DNA of 64,000 nucleotides from Coenobita brevimanus (Eukaryota > Arthropoda > Malacostraca > Decapoda > Coenobitidae): assembly GCA_032717465.1 (NCBI GenBank), contig CM064657.1:27153466-27217465 (forward strand), in the 5' to 3' direction. The notes under the pieces are model-generated. The model had not been told where the DNA came from. It searched no databases and saw only the letters and a program-made list of their open reading frames with translations. Below are positions 24,185 to 34,800 of this stretch, one piece after another. Within the stretch, counting starts at the first letter, position 1. The number at the start of each line of letters is the position of its first letter. Both the position numbers and the translations under genes were made by a program.

Positions 24185-24540
24185 GCTGCAGGATCTGTGG
24201 TAAGGTGGTGTGGTAGCTGCAGGATTTGTGGTAAGGTGGTGTGGTATTTGTTGTAAGGTAGTGTGGTAGGTGCAGGATTTGTGGTAAGGTGGTGTGGTAG
24301 GTGCAGGATTTGTGGTAAGGTGGTGTGGTAGGTGCAGGATTTGTGGTAAGGTGGTGTGGTAGCTGCAGGATTTGTGGTAAGGTGGTGTGGTAGCTGCAGG
24401 ATCTGTGGTAAGGTGGTGTGGTAGGTGCAGGATTTGTGGTAAGGTGGTGTGGTAGGTGCAGGATTTGTGGTAAGGTGGTGTGGTAGCTGCAGGATTTGTG
24501 GTAAGGTGGTGTGTTAAGGTGATGTGGTAGTTGCAGGAGC
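24185..24540. repeat. 31-bp minisatellite, about 11 copies
   Basis: Unit gctgcaggatttgtggtaag plus gtggtgtggta, 31 bp. The main variants are G/C in the first codon-like position (gctgc versus ggtgc) and atctg/atttg; two units are shortened. Units are very similar, so the array is young or homogenised. The minus-strand 145-codon frame is a translation of the repeat. Confidence 0.95.
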
Positions 24541-24953
24541 CAAACAGTTCAAATGAAGAAGTATGGAACAGACATGGGTCTTCTTGCCTAAATTTAACCA
24601 AGTCGCACTGATAGGTCATTTCAAAGCTGAGTATATGCGTCTGATGGCTGCAAGAAATAAATGGGACAGCAATATTGTGTGGAAGAAGTCACTAGAGGCC
24701 ATTCCTAACCCCTTCACCATCATGGGGTTTGTCTGAAGTCGAATCTGGCCCAACAGGAGCAAGGAGAAGTAATCGTACTGACGGGATTACGATAAAAAAA
24801 AAAATGATATTTTCAGTATGTGACGACGTACTATTAGTTTTGTTTTGCTGGCTCCATTTATCACCTTTACCGCAATGTCTCATTTGATTATTGATATCCC
24901 TATGATATTCTACTCTGCTTCTATGAGGTCGCTCGTACCGATGTGGTTGTATT

Positions 24954-24955
<2 letters not shown>
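24541..24955. other. No recognisable feature
   Basis: Unique AT-rich sequence; the segment ccccttcaccatcatggggtttgtctgaagtcgaatctggccc at 24709-24752 has a vague TTAA-MITE look, but the core is lost. Confidence 0.4.

Positions 24956-25006
<51 letters not shown>
24956..25006. repeat. (CA)n microsatellite next to SINE
   Basis: About 25 CA units directly before the SINE head. Confidence 0.97.
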
Positions 25007-25008
<2 letters not shown>

Positions 25009-25280
25009 TACACCGCTCGCTGGTGCAGTGGTAACGTTCCCGCTTGCCAACTGGTGGACGGGAGTTCGCGCCTCGCTCAGGTTGCGAAAAGTTTCACTGA
25101 CGAAGTGGGTGGTTACTGTCCCTCTTGAGCAAGGGGACGGGTGTGTGCGTGTGTGAAGGTCACAGTCTTGCCCTTAGATCGGACTATATGAGCTCTCAGC
25201 TCCCTTCCGGGAGGGTAGACGCTGACCATCACGACCATCAAGTGATCCTGACCGACCCGGTGAATTGCACACGATGACAA
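25007..25280 (+). mobile_element. tRNA-derived SINE, family S1, copy 1
   Basis: The head carries an RNA polymerase III A-box (TGGTGCAGTGG, 25021-25031) and a B-box-like GGGAGTTCGCGCCT (25060-25073), spaced as in a tRNA. A tRNA-unrelated body follows (gaagtgggtggttactgtcc; gatcggactatatgagctc; gtgatcctgaccgacccgg), with a 3' end of gtgaattgcacacg. The second copy at 40275-40528 matches over about 234 aligned bases with about a dozen differences (near 95 percent by eye), which implies recent activity. Both copies start directly at a (CA)n tract. Confidence 0.92.
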
Positions 25281-25620
25281 TCTTTTTTTATTCTATTACC
25301 ACTAGCCGATTCTATTCAGCCATTCAATTCTGTCCAAATCTTTAGTAGTGGAGGGAGTTATGCATATGGGATCCAAGAAGAATGAAAAAAGTAAGCTGCT
25401 GACACGTACAAATGGATAACAAAAGCGATGGAAGAGCGGGAACCTGGTAGGAGATTTATGGAGAGGGAATGGGAGGCTGAATGTATAAGTGCGTTTTTCA
25501 CGTGGGCGACTGAGACACGGGGAGAAATGTAAACCCAGTAGATTTATCGGCTCCGCACGAAAAACCTGAGAGGAACAAATGTGCGCCATCGAAAGCCCCG
25601 GGTTGAGGACGCTGCGACAA
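25281..25620. other. No recognisable feature
   Basis: Unique sequence; a 95-codon minus-strand frame (25302-25589) has no recognisable motif. Confidence 0.4.
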
Positions 25621-26125
25621 GGTTTACTGGGTCCCTCTTCTCACCCCCCCTCGCTTCCCCTTACTCCCTATTTACCCCTGCTTCCCCCCTCAGTCCTTCT
25701 TTCCCCTCGTTACCCCACTCCCACTTCAATCCCGCTTCCTCCACTCCATATTAACTCTTCCCCCCCCCCCCCATACCCATACACCATCACGAATCGTCCC
25801 CCTCCTCCGTTCACCTTTTTCTGCCACCCCTCGCCATTATTCACCTTCAAATACCATCTCCTCTCTCCCGGAATCCCTCCCCTTCCATTCAGCTTCCCCT
25901 CCTTATCTCCCTCATCATTCACCCCTTCCTGTCTCCTCCTCATTTACCTTCCCCTACCTATCTCCTCCATTCAACTTCTCCCGTTTCCTCCCCAATTCTC
26001 TCACCTCCTCCTTCCTATGCACTTCTCCATGCCCTCTCCTCACCCCTATTCACTCCTCCTGTTTTCTCTTCATTCAACTAGCCCTACTTTTAGTTCCTAC
26101 CCACCCTTCCTACAGAAGCCAGATC
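25621..26125. repeat. Pyrimidine-rich degenerate repeat
   Basis: cattcaccttcccctcc-like words recur irregularly; a C14 run is near 25760. The 184-codon plus-strand frame is Pro/Ser/Leu low complexity. Confidence 0.65.
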
Positions 26126-26318
26126 TAGCCTAACATCCTAACGTAACCTAATTTAACCTAACCAAGCCTAACTTAGCCAAACAAATTCTATTTTAACCAA
26201 ACTAACAAACCTAAAATAGCCAAACCAGCTCTGTTTTAAGCAGACCTAATCTAATCAAACCTGATTCAGTAAAACCTAACAACCAATCCTACCCTAACAC
26301 CTTACCCTACCCTATCCT
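26126..26318. repeat. Interstitial telomere-like CCTAA region
   Basis: Degenerate cctaac/cctaat/cctaac pentamers and hexamers (complement TTAGG) interleaved with variants such as ccaaac and tctaat. TTAGG is the common arthropod telomere repeat; here it is interstitial and decayed. Confidence 0.75.
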
Positions 26319-26390
26319 TTTTTTTTTTTTTTTTATGTGCTCGACTCTGGGCACAGGCTTCACAGCCTGCTGCCCTACCCTGTCTTACAT
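26319..26390 (-). repeat. Poly-T plus retroposon tail fragment (S3-like)
   Basis: T18 at 26319-26336 followed by tcgactctgggcacaggcttcacagcctg. On the minus strand this is a tail plus poly-A. It resembles gaccctgggcataggtttcatagcccg at 53973-53999, the 3' end of the S3 SINE. Confidence 0.65.
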
Positions 26391-26439
26391 TACCTTACTC
26401 AATCCTTCCATATCTAACTTAATCGATATATCTCCCCTT

Positions 26440-27062
26440 TAACCAAATGTCTATCAGCCGAAGATGTTTTTCTTCTCTCACCAGACCCGACTTTCATTTT
26501 GCTGCACATCTGCGAACTTCTCCCCGCTTCCTCTCTCTTTCACGCCCCTTTCTATCCTCTGTTCCTTTTCCCTTTTCTTCTCCCCTTCTCATCCACTTTC
26601 CTCTTCCTCTACTCTATTTCTTCTCTTCTTTCTTCTTCCCCTTGTTCGAAATGCCCCATCCTTTAGGTCATTTTCAGTTTACAGTAATCTCTCTTCCGGT
26701 TCCTCTTCGGCTATCCTCAATTTTCCTTCTTTTATTATCGATACTCTCAGCACCTTCTCAAATGTACTTTCCTATTACTCCTCACCCATGCCTTTCTTTT
26801 ACCATACATCTAATTCCACTTTGCACTAGAAAATTTCCTCATATACTTCCATGTCTTCCTTCATCTTCCTTTTCCTCTTTCCTCCTATTATCCTTCCTTC
26901 CATAATATCCTTCCCCTACTTCATTCATACTCTGCCTCCCCAACAGCATTTCTCTTTTTCCTCTTCCTCCGTCGCCTCCTTCTCTTTCCTCTCTATCCAT
27001 CACACTTCTCATTCTTCTCCTTTCATCATTCATGTCCTCTCTCCTCCAACGATCATCCCCCC

Positions 27063-27099
<37 letters not shown>

Positions 27100-27260
27100 C
27101 CATCATCATCTGTCCTCTCCGCATCATTCACTTTCTCTGTCTCATTTTGTCTCATCTTTCTCACTCACTCATCTTTTTCTTCTCTTCCTCCATCACCTAC
27201 TTCCTCCCCCACTTCATCACCTTCCCCCCCCAACTCCCTCCCCGACCCGGCAAAATCTGA
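26440..27260. repeat. Pyrimidine-rich degenerate repeat with (CT)n at about 27065-27094
   Basis: ctttcctcttcc-like words without strict period. The two plus-strand frames of 152 and 172 codons overlap in different frames and are Ser/Phe/Pro-rich. Confidence 0.65.
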
Positions 27261-27420
27261 GAGAGGGCAAGAATGGGCTAACGAATCACCCCGTCAGAAC
27301 GATGACGTTTTGATTTCTTTATTCTTACTACTGTCAGTCAATTTTACACAGATTAAGGGAGATCTCTAGTGCTGAAGGTGCTAAAAATATTCTCCATTCA
27401 TTTATCCCTTATGTACGATG

Positions 27421-27421
27421 A

Positions 27422-27461
<40 letters not shown>

Positions 27462-27492
27462 TGTATACATATATATATATTTTTTTTTATCT
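27421..27492. repeat. (TA)n microsatellite and T run
   Basis: TA units at 27424-27480 with one ctgtatac interruption, then T9. Confidence 0.96.
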
Positions 27493-27960
27493 TGCTACCA
27501 CCAGACGACTGCATTCAGCTTAGTGGAGACCGCCAACAGAGAAAGCAACATTTTATATATTACCTTTGCTATCACCAGACGAGTTTTAATCAGTCTATGG
27601 GAAGCCAAAGGTAGGGAAGGATGTACGAGACTGTCTCCCTTAACCCCTTCTGTACGATGGCGCCTTTGTTCTATTCTTGCTACTACCAGACTTTTTATAA
27701 TTCAGGTTGGGAAGGCCGTTCCCAGTGAAAATGGATATTTTATATATTATATTCTTGCTACTCGTAGGCGCTTTCTCTTTAACGTAGGGGAAACAAATCA
27801 TAGTGGGTTACCTTGTATATCTTGACTTACCACACCTGGACAGTTCTATTCATTTTAAGAAAACATCGTTCGTAGTGAAGGGGGGTAACATATATCACAG
27901 TCTTCCAATCTCGAGATGATTGTAGTCATTCTGGATGAGAAGCACTGAAGCGGCTGAGGG
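27485..27960 (-). repeat. TTAA-MITE run, six reverse-orientation copies
   Basis: Cores at about 27490-27525, 27565-27600, 27672-27710, 27751-27785, 27822-27860 and 27905-27940. The third begins with a fine terminus: TTAA at 27640-27643 then ccccttctgtacgatggcgc. The run is the reverse-strand counterpart of 7376-7917, and it mostly contains copies 75-100 bp apart. Confidence 0.85.
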
Positions 27961-28184
27961 GCAGTGGGCCGTGTAGGGTGAGGTGGTGGGCGTCTCTCCT
28001 CAGGGTCTCTCGGCCTAAATTCTAAATTGCGACGTCGGAATCCCTGACAGCGGATTATTATGCTTCCCCTGCGTCCTGCCCCCTAACCCACACCGTTCCT
28101 AACTTCAACCACCCGCTGTTGCAGCAGCGTCAGGAGTTTGGGGAAGGGGTGGGGGGAGGCTGAAGAGGCTCTTGATAGTCCGCA
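27961..28184. other. No recognisable feature
   Basis: GC-balanced unique sequence; nothing assignable. Confidence 0.4.
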
Positions 28185-28410
28185 CATCCCTAAATCCTTC
28201 AGTATGATGGCGTATGTTTTTTTTTTTAACTTTATTTTTGCTACTTCTGGGATATTTTATTGGGTCTTAGAAAATTTTCCACTACTGACGGAGTTAATGA
28301 AAGTCAAATCCACCCCTTCAGTCTGAAAAGACTTCTCTAATTTGAATTAAATCGTCAGGAGATAGAAAGGCTACAAAAAATGGGGAGGGGGGACTTCATC
28401 ATAGTCAATG
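28185..28410. repeat. TTAA-MITE head-to-head pair
   Basis: Reverse copy about 28190-28298 (ccttcagtatgatggcg start, with an internal T12 insertion, gacggagttaatg end). Forward copy 28312-28410 (ccccttcagtctgaaaagac, then aattaaatcgtcaggagatag). Confidence 0.82.
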
Positions 28411-28655
28411 TTTAAGTTTACCGCTGGAACTCGTGTTGTCTTCAAACCTAACTCACTTCAACACAACGAAGTCTTTTTTTATTTGTGACTAGCATCAAGA
28501 AACTTTACTCATATGCAGCGACACCTTCATGCGGAAGTGATGAAATATTCTCAAATCTCCGTTACAACTGTTGGCAGAGGTGTAATGATACCTAAATAGT
28601 GTAGAAGATCAAACAATTGCTTGATTTTGGGGTAAAGTATCGTAAATGTGTGACA
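28411..28655. other. No recognisable feature
   Basis: Unique AT-rich sequence. Confidence 0.4.
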
Positions 28656-28659
28656 CTTT

Positions 28660-28752
28660 TAGGGCCCAATGACTCACTCTCGGCTGAATACAGTCGCCTG
28701 GTGTTAGATGGAATATAAAAATATTCTGTTGTCGTCACTACCGTGAAAGAAT
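28660..28752 (+). repeat. TTAA-MITE copy
   Basis: cggctgaatacagtcgcctggtg at 28681-28703 is the core; gtcgtcactaccgtgaaag is the right end. Confidence 0.75.
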
Positions 28753-28785
28753 AGTGAGAGTATAAACACTCTCAAGCTCCTATTC

Positions 28786-29215
28786 CTCACTTTTTTTTTT
28801 TTTTTTAATGTAAGAAGGAACTAAAAGCTAGAAGCCCGCAAGACTGTCTCACCCAAGAAAATATTAAAACAAAATAATAGAAAACCAGCTTCAAGAACCG
28901 TTCCTTTCGAGATGCATGGACACACTGCTTTTAAATGACTACAGATTGTGGCAGTAGGGAATAGACAAAGACAGTAACAGAGTTAACCGGCTGCATACAT
29001 GAAGGCTTAACTCTTGCATTAGAGAGCTGGGGAGAAAAGGAATGAGAGTTTGCTTCCAGAAGGGTGCTACGCACCCGCAATAATGGTGGGAGGATGCAAC
29101 AAGACAGATCAATGAAACAGAGACAGAAGAGACAAGGATGCAACAGTGCGACCAAGAGAAAAAGCACGAAGGGAGCCAGTAAAAGAAGGAGAGTTATAAG
29201 ACGAAAAACCTTTGA
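28786..29215 (-). mobile_element. Second copy of the jockey/CR1-group element, 3' end only
   Basis: Poly-T at about 28792-28807 (a minus-strand poly-A), then sequence matching 21873-22325 of the first copy nearly throughout: for example gcccgcaagactgtctc against gcccgcagtaacagttc, and gagagctggggagaaaaggaatgagagtttgcttccag against gagagttggacagaaaaggg. It covers the 3' untranslated region and the last stretch of the coding region, and has several indels. It ends upstream at tttgact 29215, exactly where a TTAA-MITE core resumes. The minus-strand 157-codon frame is a broken remnant. Confidence 0.9.
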
Positions 29216-29260
29216 CTGAATAGTCATCTGGTGGTGATTAAATATTCTTTTTCCGACAAC
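29213..29260 (+). repeat. Partial TTAA-MITE copy
   Basis: ctgaatagtcatctggtggtg at 29216-29236 is a core without its left end; the retrotransposon copy abuts it and may have inserted into it. Confidence 0.65.
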
Positions 29261-29394
29261 GTGAAGGTTACGTACGGTAGCCCAAAGGTGCAAGAGAAGG
29301 ACTGAAAACTGACAAACTTTTACAACGGAAATGCACTGTGTTGCATATGAGGCGTAATACGCAACGACACTATGAATGATTGTTCGCTTGATTA

Positions 29395-29890
29395 TCCCCA
29401 CCATTATTCCACATGTGGGGATATAGGAAGCGCTCCTGTCCGTCTCTCTGTCTGTATGGCCGTCCGTCTGTTCGTCTTTCCGTCCGGGCCTGTATCTCGG
29501 AAACTGCCTGAAGGATTGGCTTCATATCACACAGATAGACTATGTGCCGTAGTTGATGCCCGTATACGGTATGTAAAATTGTCATATTGTCTGTACTTTA
29601 CGAGCTATGACCATATAAGAAAAAATCTGTCGTGTTATATTATGGAAACTTCTTGCTGGATTCTCTTCAAAACTTACAGAAAGATAGTGTAATGAGTCCT
29701 AGTTTACGTCCTTATATATGAAATTGCCACACTAAGTATTTTACGAGCTATTTCCATATACGGAAACTAATCTGCAAACAGCTGTACCTTGGAAACTACT
29801 TGCTGGATCATCTTCACTTAGAGATAGTGTAGGAGTCCTAGTTTATGCCCAAATATATGAAACTGACATACTTATTAGTGCATAACTATA
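29395..29890. repeat. Degenerate tandem repeat, period about 145 bp
   Basis: The string ggaaactgcctgaaggatt recurs at about 29501, 29643 and 29789 (ggaaacttcttgctggatt, ggaaactacttgctggatc). Each is followed by gatagtgt...gtcctagtttatgcc and ttacgagctat...ccatata. A tccgtctctctgtctg/ccgtccgtctg patch leads in at 29438. About two and a half units. Confidence 0.8.
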
Positions 29891-29949
29891 TATTCTTTAC
29901 CATATGGTGTGGATACGTCTTTGCTAAAGGCTTGTTCATTAACTTATTG

Positions 29950-30077
29950 TACTGTAGTGCTGGTATATATATACAGACAGATAAATAGATAGATATATAT
30001 AAGTGTACTGTATATCTATCTGTCTATATATATCATATATATATATCTATCTATATCTATATTTATCTGTCTATCGA

Positions 30078-30123
<46 letters not shown>

Positions 30124-30145
30124 TACATACATATATATATATATT
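29950..30145. repeat. (TATC)n and (TA)n microsatellites
   Basis: tatctatctgtctatata words up to 30080, then (TA)n 30081-30112, a short CA run, and (TA)n again up to the SINE head. Confidence 0.9.
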
Positions 30146-30542
30146 ATAAGTGGTACAGTGGTGGAGTGTGCGTTCTCGTTCATCGGAGAGCGAGGGTTCG
30201 CGCCCTGCCAGGATAATAAACTTTGAAAGGGTTCTCCCGGCCACGTACTGCATTGGCGGACACCAGGGGTGCTGTGGTTGAACCAGTGTCGCATACTGTA
30301 AAGTATGCTTGCACCCAGTCGGCTTGCGCGGGCCGATTACACTTGGTTCACAGACTACACACACATCCAAAGCCACTACAGCACTACAATCACACTTACA
30401 AGCACTTCTCACCCAACCAACATAAAATCTCTACCAGATAGTCTAAGCCACTTGGTAGAGATACATAGGCAGTATCGTCCCTACTTCGGTCGGGATAGGC
30501 CGGTCCTGCAGTGGATACTCAAACGGCTGATGATGATGATGA

Positions 30543-30545
<3 letters not shown>
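30146..30545 (+). mobile_element. tRNA-derived SINE, family S2, copy 1
   Basis: About 400 bp. A-box GTGGTACAGTGGTGGAGTG at 30150-30168; B-box GAGGGTTCGCGCCCT at 30190-30205. The body includes gcttgcacccagtcggcttg, cactacagcactacaatcac and cggtcgggataggccggtcc. The tail is (GAT)n merging into (TA)n. (TA)n also precedes the head. Copy 2 is at 36031-36448 on the minus strand. Confidence 0.92.
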
Positions 30546-30580
<35 letters not shown>

Positions 30581-30588
30581 GTGTATAT

Positions 30589-30636
<48 letters not shown>
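30546..30636. repeat. (TA)n microsatellite
   Basis: Two TA runs separated by acgtgtatatagac; forms the distal part of the S2 tail. Confidence 0.95.
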
Positions 30637-30638
<2 letters not shown>

Positions 30639-31060
30639 CTTCGTTAATGCACTCATATAATTTGAATGCAATAGTTATGGAAAGCGTCATCGTCCTGATG
30701 GGTGTAAAAAACATTCAGTAACTCCTAAACCCAACTTTTGATAATTCCATACGAATGCCGCCACGAGGTCTGGCCTCAGAAACCCAGTAGGTAATATATA
30801 ATGACGTGAGAGTGCTATCCGACCTGCGTCCCTGCTGATGGGAAAGAGGCCAGGACGGCGGTCTGAAGGCGGCCATATATGGGTCTTTCAAGGGGTGACG
30901 GGCTGGTGACAGGCGGCCTCCCAGACGTCCCGGCCACCCGCCTCCACCCATACAACCACTAATTCCTCCGACGCTCTCAAAGGAAAGGCTGGAAGTAGGT
31001 TTTCGGGAAAGGCGGATCCGTAATGGTTCTCTTCTACCGTTAAGACGAGGGTGGAAACTT
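30637..31060. other. GC-richer non-repetitive segment with an unassigned minus-strand frame
   Basis: 30760-31000 is richer in G+C than its surroundings and free of tandem units. A 141-codon minus-strand frame (30715-31140) is the longest frame outside simple repeats and the retroelement. Its product is rich in Arg, Ser, Pro and Gly. I recognise no domain, signal peptide or membrane segment, and the frame runs into the neighbouring degenerate repeat, so chance is the better explanation. Confidence 0.35.
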
Positions 31061-31628
31061 AAGAATAGATTTTCAAAGTTCGAGTCTGGGTTTTCCTGGG
31101 CCATATGGTACTGAGCCACGGGAAAGAGTATGGGAAGCAATTTTTAGACTTTGGTCCAGGCCGTTCTTCGATCCGCAAGCGCTGATAGGTACTGAATAAT
31201 TGACAAGAAATATCCGAACTGATAAAAGGTGAAGCTTCTATAATTTGCTCCGATACTCCTTCAATACTCTAGAGTCAATATGGATAATGATTATCTGGGG
31301 GTAAATATTTAACGTTCGGTTCAGGCCCTTCTTTGCTCTTCTAGTGCTGAAAAAGAGCAAACATTCTAATAAATTTTCAACCTTCGTTTCCGACGCTCCG
31401 TCTACTTGTACTGTAGTGATCTAGGGTAAAAGAACTTGTATGATATTTTCAACGGTTCGTCCTGACTTGCCGCTCCTCTGCCGCTGATATAAAGCGAAGA
31501 CTTGAGAGGACAGTTTCAACGTTCGGTCTCGTACCTCCTTTTAGTCTTACAGGGAGAAGAATTTGATGAATATTTTCAACGTTCTCTTCAGTCTTTTCTT
31601 GAGTCCCCGGTGTATTAATGGAGATAGT
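31060..31628. repeat. Degenerate tandem repeat, period about 65-72 bp
   Basis: attttcaacgttcggtc-like anchors occur at about 31069, 31139, 31305, 31373, 31443, 31511 and 31571. The spacer often contains cttctagtgctgataaa-like words. Units are strongly diverged. Confidence 0.7.
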
Positions 31629-31629
31629 T

Positions 31630-31710
31630 TCCAACCCCTTAACAATACAGAGTCTCGCTTAAGCAGAACAAAATCATATGGCGGATAGGTGGTGGCGATC
31701 ATCGTCCACT
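31630..31710 (+). repeat. TTAA-MITE copy
   Basis: ccaaccccttaacaatacagagtctcgcttaagc start, then aacaaaatcatatggcggatagg; the right end is lost. Confidence 0.75.

Positions 31711-33098
<1,388 letters not shown>

Positions 33099-33139
<41 letters not shown>
33099..33139. repeat. Poly-A run, about 41 nt
   Basis: Longest A run in the window. It could be a retroposon tail, but the upstream sequence (to 32860) has no recognisable parent. Confidence 0.95.
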
Positions 33140-33142
<3 letters not shown>

Positions 33143-33390
33143 GACCTATCACTAGAATACCCTGAAAAATGGAACACATCCATTTTCGGTTTAGATCTCG
33201 AGTCACCAAAGACGATGTGTCCCCAGTTATACTCGACGAAACCACTAATACTGTTGGTGTCCGTTTGCTATGATTTCCCGTTCCTCCATGATATTCAAAT
33301 TATGAAATAGGAGAGCTCAAAAACTGCAACACACGCGCCCTACAACTGGACTAATAGCCGATCACTTGATTGCCCTGTGATCTTGATCTT
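33140..33390. other. No recognisable feature
   Basis: Unique sequence between poly-A and the CCTTG-rich repeat. Confidence 0.4.
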
Positions 33391-33860
33391 CGAGAGAATT
33401 ATCTTACTGTTCTCAAAGTCAAATTAGTTCGTCCTTGCCTGATCAGTAACCTTTCCATCAAGTTTGGTCGAGATCGGATTAAGGAAAAAGTTTGGGATTA
33501 TCTTGTCCAAAGATTTTGACCTTTGTTATTAACTCCTCATAATCGAATGTGTTCATCCTTGCCTGACCCTCAGCTCTTCCACCAGTTTAGTCTAAATCGA
33601 GACACTACTGTTTGAGTTATATGATCTAATCTTTGACTTTGCCGTATGCCCTTGACTTCTGACAGACCTCTCAAAATTGAATCACTTCATCCTTGTCTTA
33701 CTCATTCTACCAAGTTGGGTTTAAAAGGAAAAAAAGTTACCCTAGCTATGTGACCTTGACCTATGACCTACTGTTCTCGAAAAAACAGGTCAGTTATTAG
33801 CTGACCATCAGCTCTTCCACCAAGTTTAGTTGAAATTAGATAAAAAAATAAATAATTTTG
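33391..33860. repeat. Degenerate tandem repeat, period about 105-136 bp
   Basis: The words gttcgtccttgcctgatc (33429), gttcatccttgcctgacc (33552) and cttcatccttgtcttact (33688), and the fourth-unit word agctgaccatcagctcttcc (33797), each precede a ccaccaagttt-agt-gaaatc segment. Runs of tgaccttgacctatgacc link the units. Four diverged units. Confidence 0.8.
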
Positions 33861-33937
33861 TTCACACAAACATGAGCGCACATGCGCGCCAAGCAGTTAA
33901 TATTTCACAGCGCTATGGCGCACCAGCGTGTAACAGT

Positions 33938-34118
33938 TTAACCCCGTTTACAGTGGGTTATCCTCAATGCTAAATTAATTAAATCGCGTGGCGGTAGCAA
34001 GGAAGTATGGAGATTGCATCTAACATTATTTCCTACGAAGACGCCTCTCCTACACTGGAAAGTAGAGTCTGGAGGTAACAAAGATAAAATAAAGATGTTA
34101 TCGCACTGAAAGAGTAAA
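33938..34118 (+). repeat. Two TTAA-MITE copies in tandem
   Basis: First starts at TTAA 33938-33941 (then ccccgtttacagtgggttatcc) and carries aattaaatcgcgtggcggtagcaagg. The second (about 34030-34118) carries gtagagtctggaggtaacaaagataaaat and ends ttatcgcactgaaagagtaaa. Confidence 0.82.
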
Positions 34119-34800
34119 GGCTTGACCACAGCCTCAAATATCACAATTTATGGAGCTATCTTGAAGACGCTAAATCCCGTCTCGCCTAAACAGCTAAATT
34201 ACGGCTAAAAGGACCAACTTCCGGATGGCCTCACTGGTGCGCTTAGCTGTCCAAACACAATTTCACAGCGCTGGAGGTCACATGGGAGGAGGGGGGGGGG
34301 AGACTAAGACACAAGCTATCTTCGCCATATTGGTTTACATCGTCCAACCTGAATACGCTTACGTTCAGCGATGGAATTCTTATTACCCCTATACAGGGGA
34401 GCTGAATTCTCACTCCCATCGAACTATTTTATTCAGCATCTGGGAGTATTTTCGAACTAGAGGACCATAATACATCATACACCACTCACCAACAGACGCC
34501 TCTCAACTTAAGAAAGAAAGAAAAAAAAATCCTTGGGCAGGAAGAAATGAAACAAAAGTGACATTCTCGCGTTGAAGATGTTAAATGCTCATCAAAAGTG
34601 TGGGCAATTCAAAGGCGTATGTGTGGGTGTGTTGTGTGCAAGGAAGACACCACCACGCCAACCCGTCATGTCCTCACCACGCCCACACCGCTCAACTTCA
34701 CCCCAATAAAACACACGAAAAATTAGCATGAGATTACAGGGCGGGGCGAGAAGGGCTGTAATCCAGGGGAGCATGGAGGCCACACACACACACACACAGT
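34119..34800. other. No recognisable gene
   Basis: Unique sequence with a G9 run near 34293 and a short (CA)n at 34782-34797. An 81-codon plus-strand frame (34225-34470) has no identifiable motif. Confidence 0.4.

Noticed and set aside
24185..24540. CRISPR-like regular repeat spacing
   Set aside because: Units are contiguous with no unique spacers, in a eukaryotic-looking sequence; it is a minisatellite.
24182..24619. 145-codon minus-strand frame resembling a repeat protein
   Set aside because: It is the 31-bp minisatellite translated; the peptide period tracks the DNA unit.
25007..25090. Functional tRNA gene
   Set aside because: A- and B-boxes are present but the arms do not pair as a cloverleaf, and the sequence continues into a body shared with a second copy; it is a SINE head.
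33099..33139. Poly-A as the tail of a processed pseudogene
   Set aside because: Upstream sequence shows no recognisable gene, no open frame of note and no target duplication that I could find.
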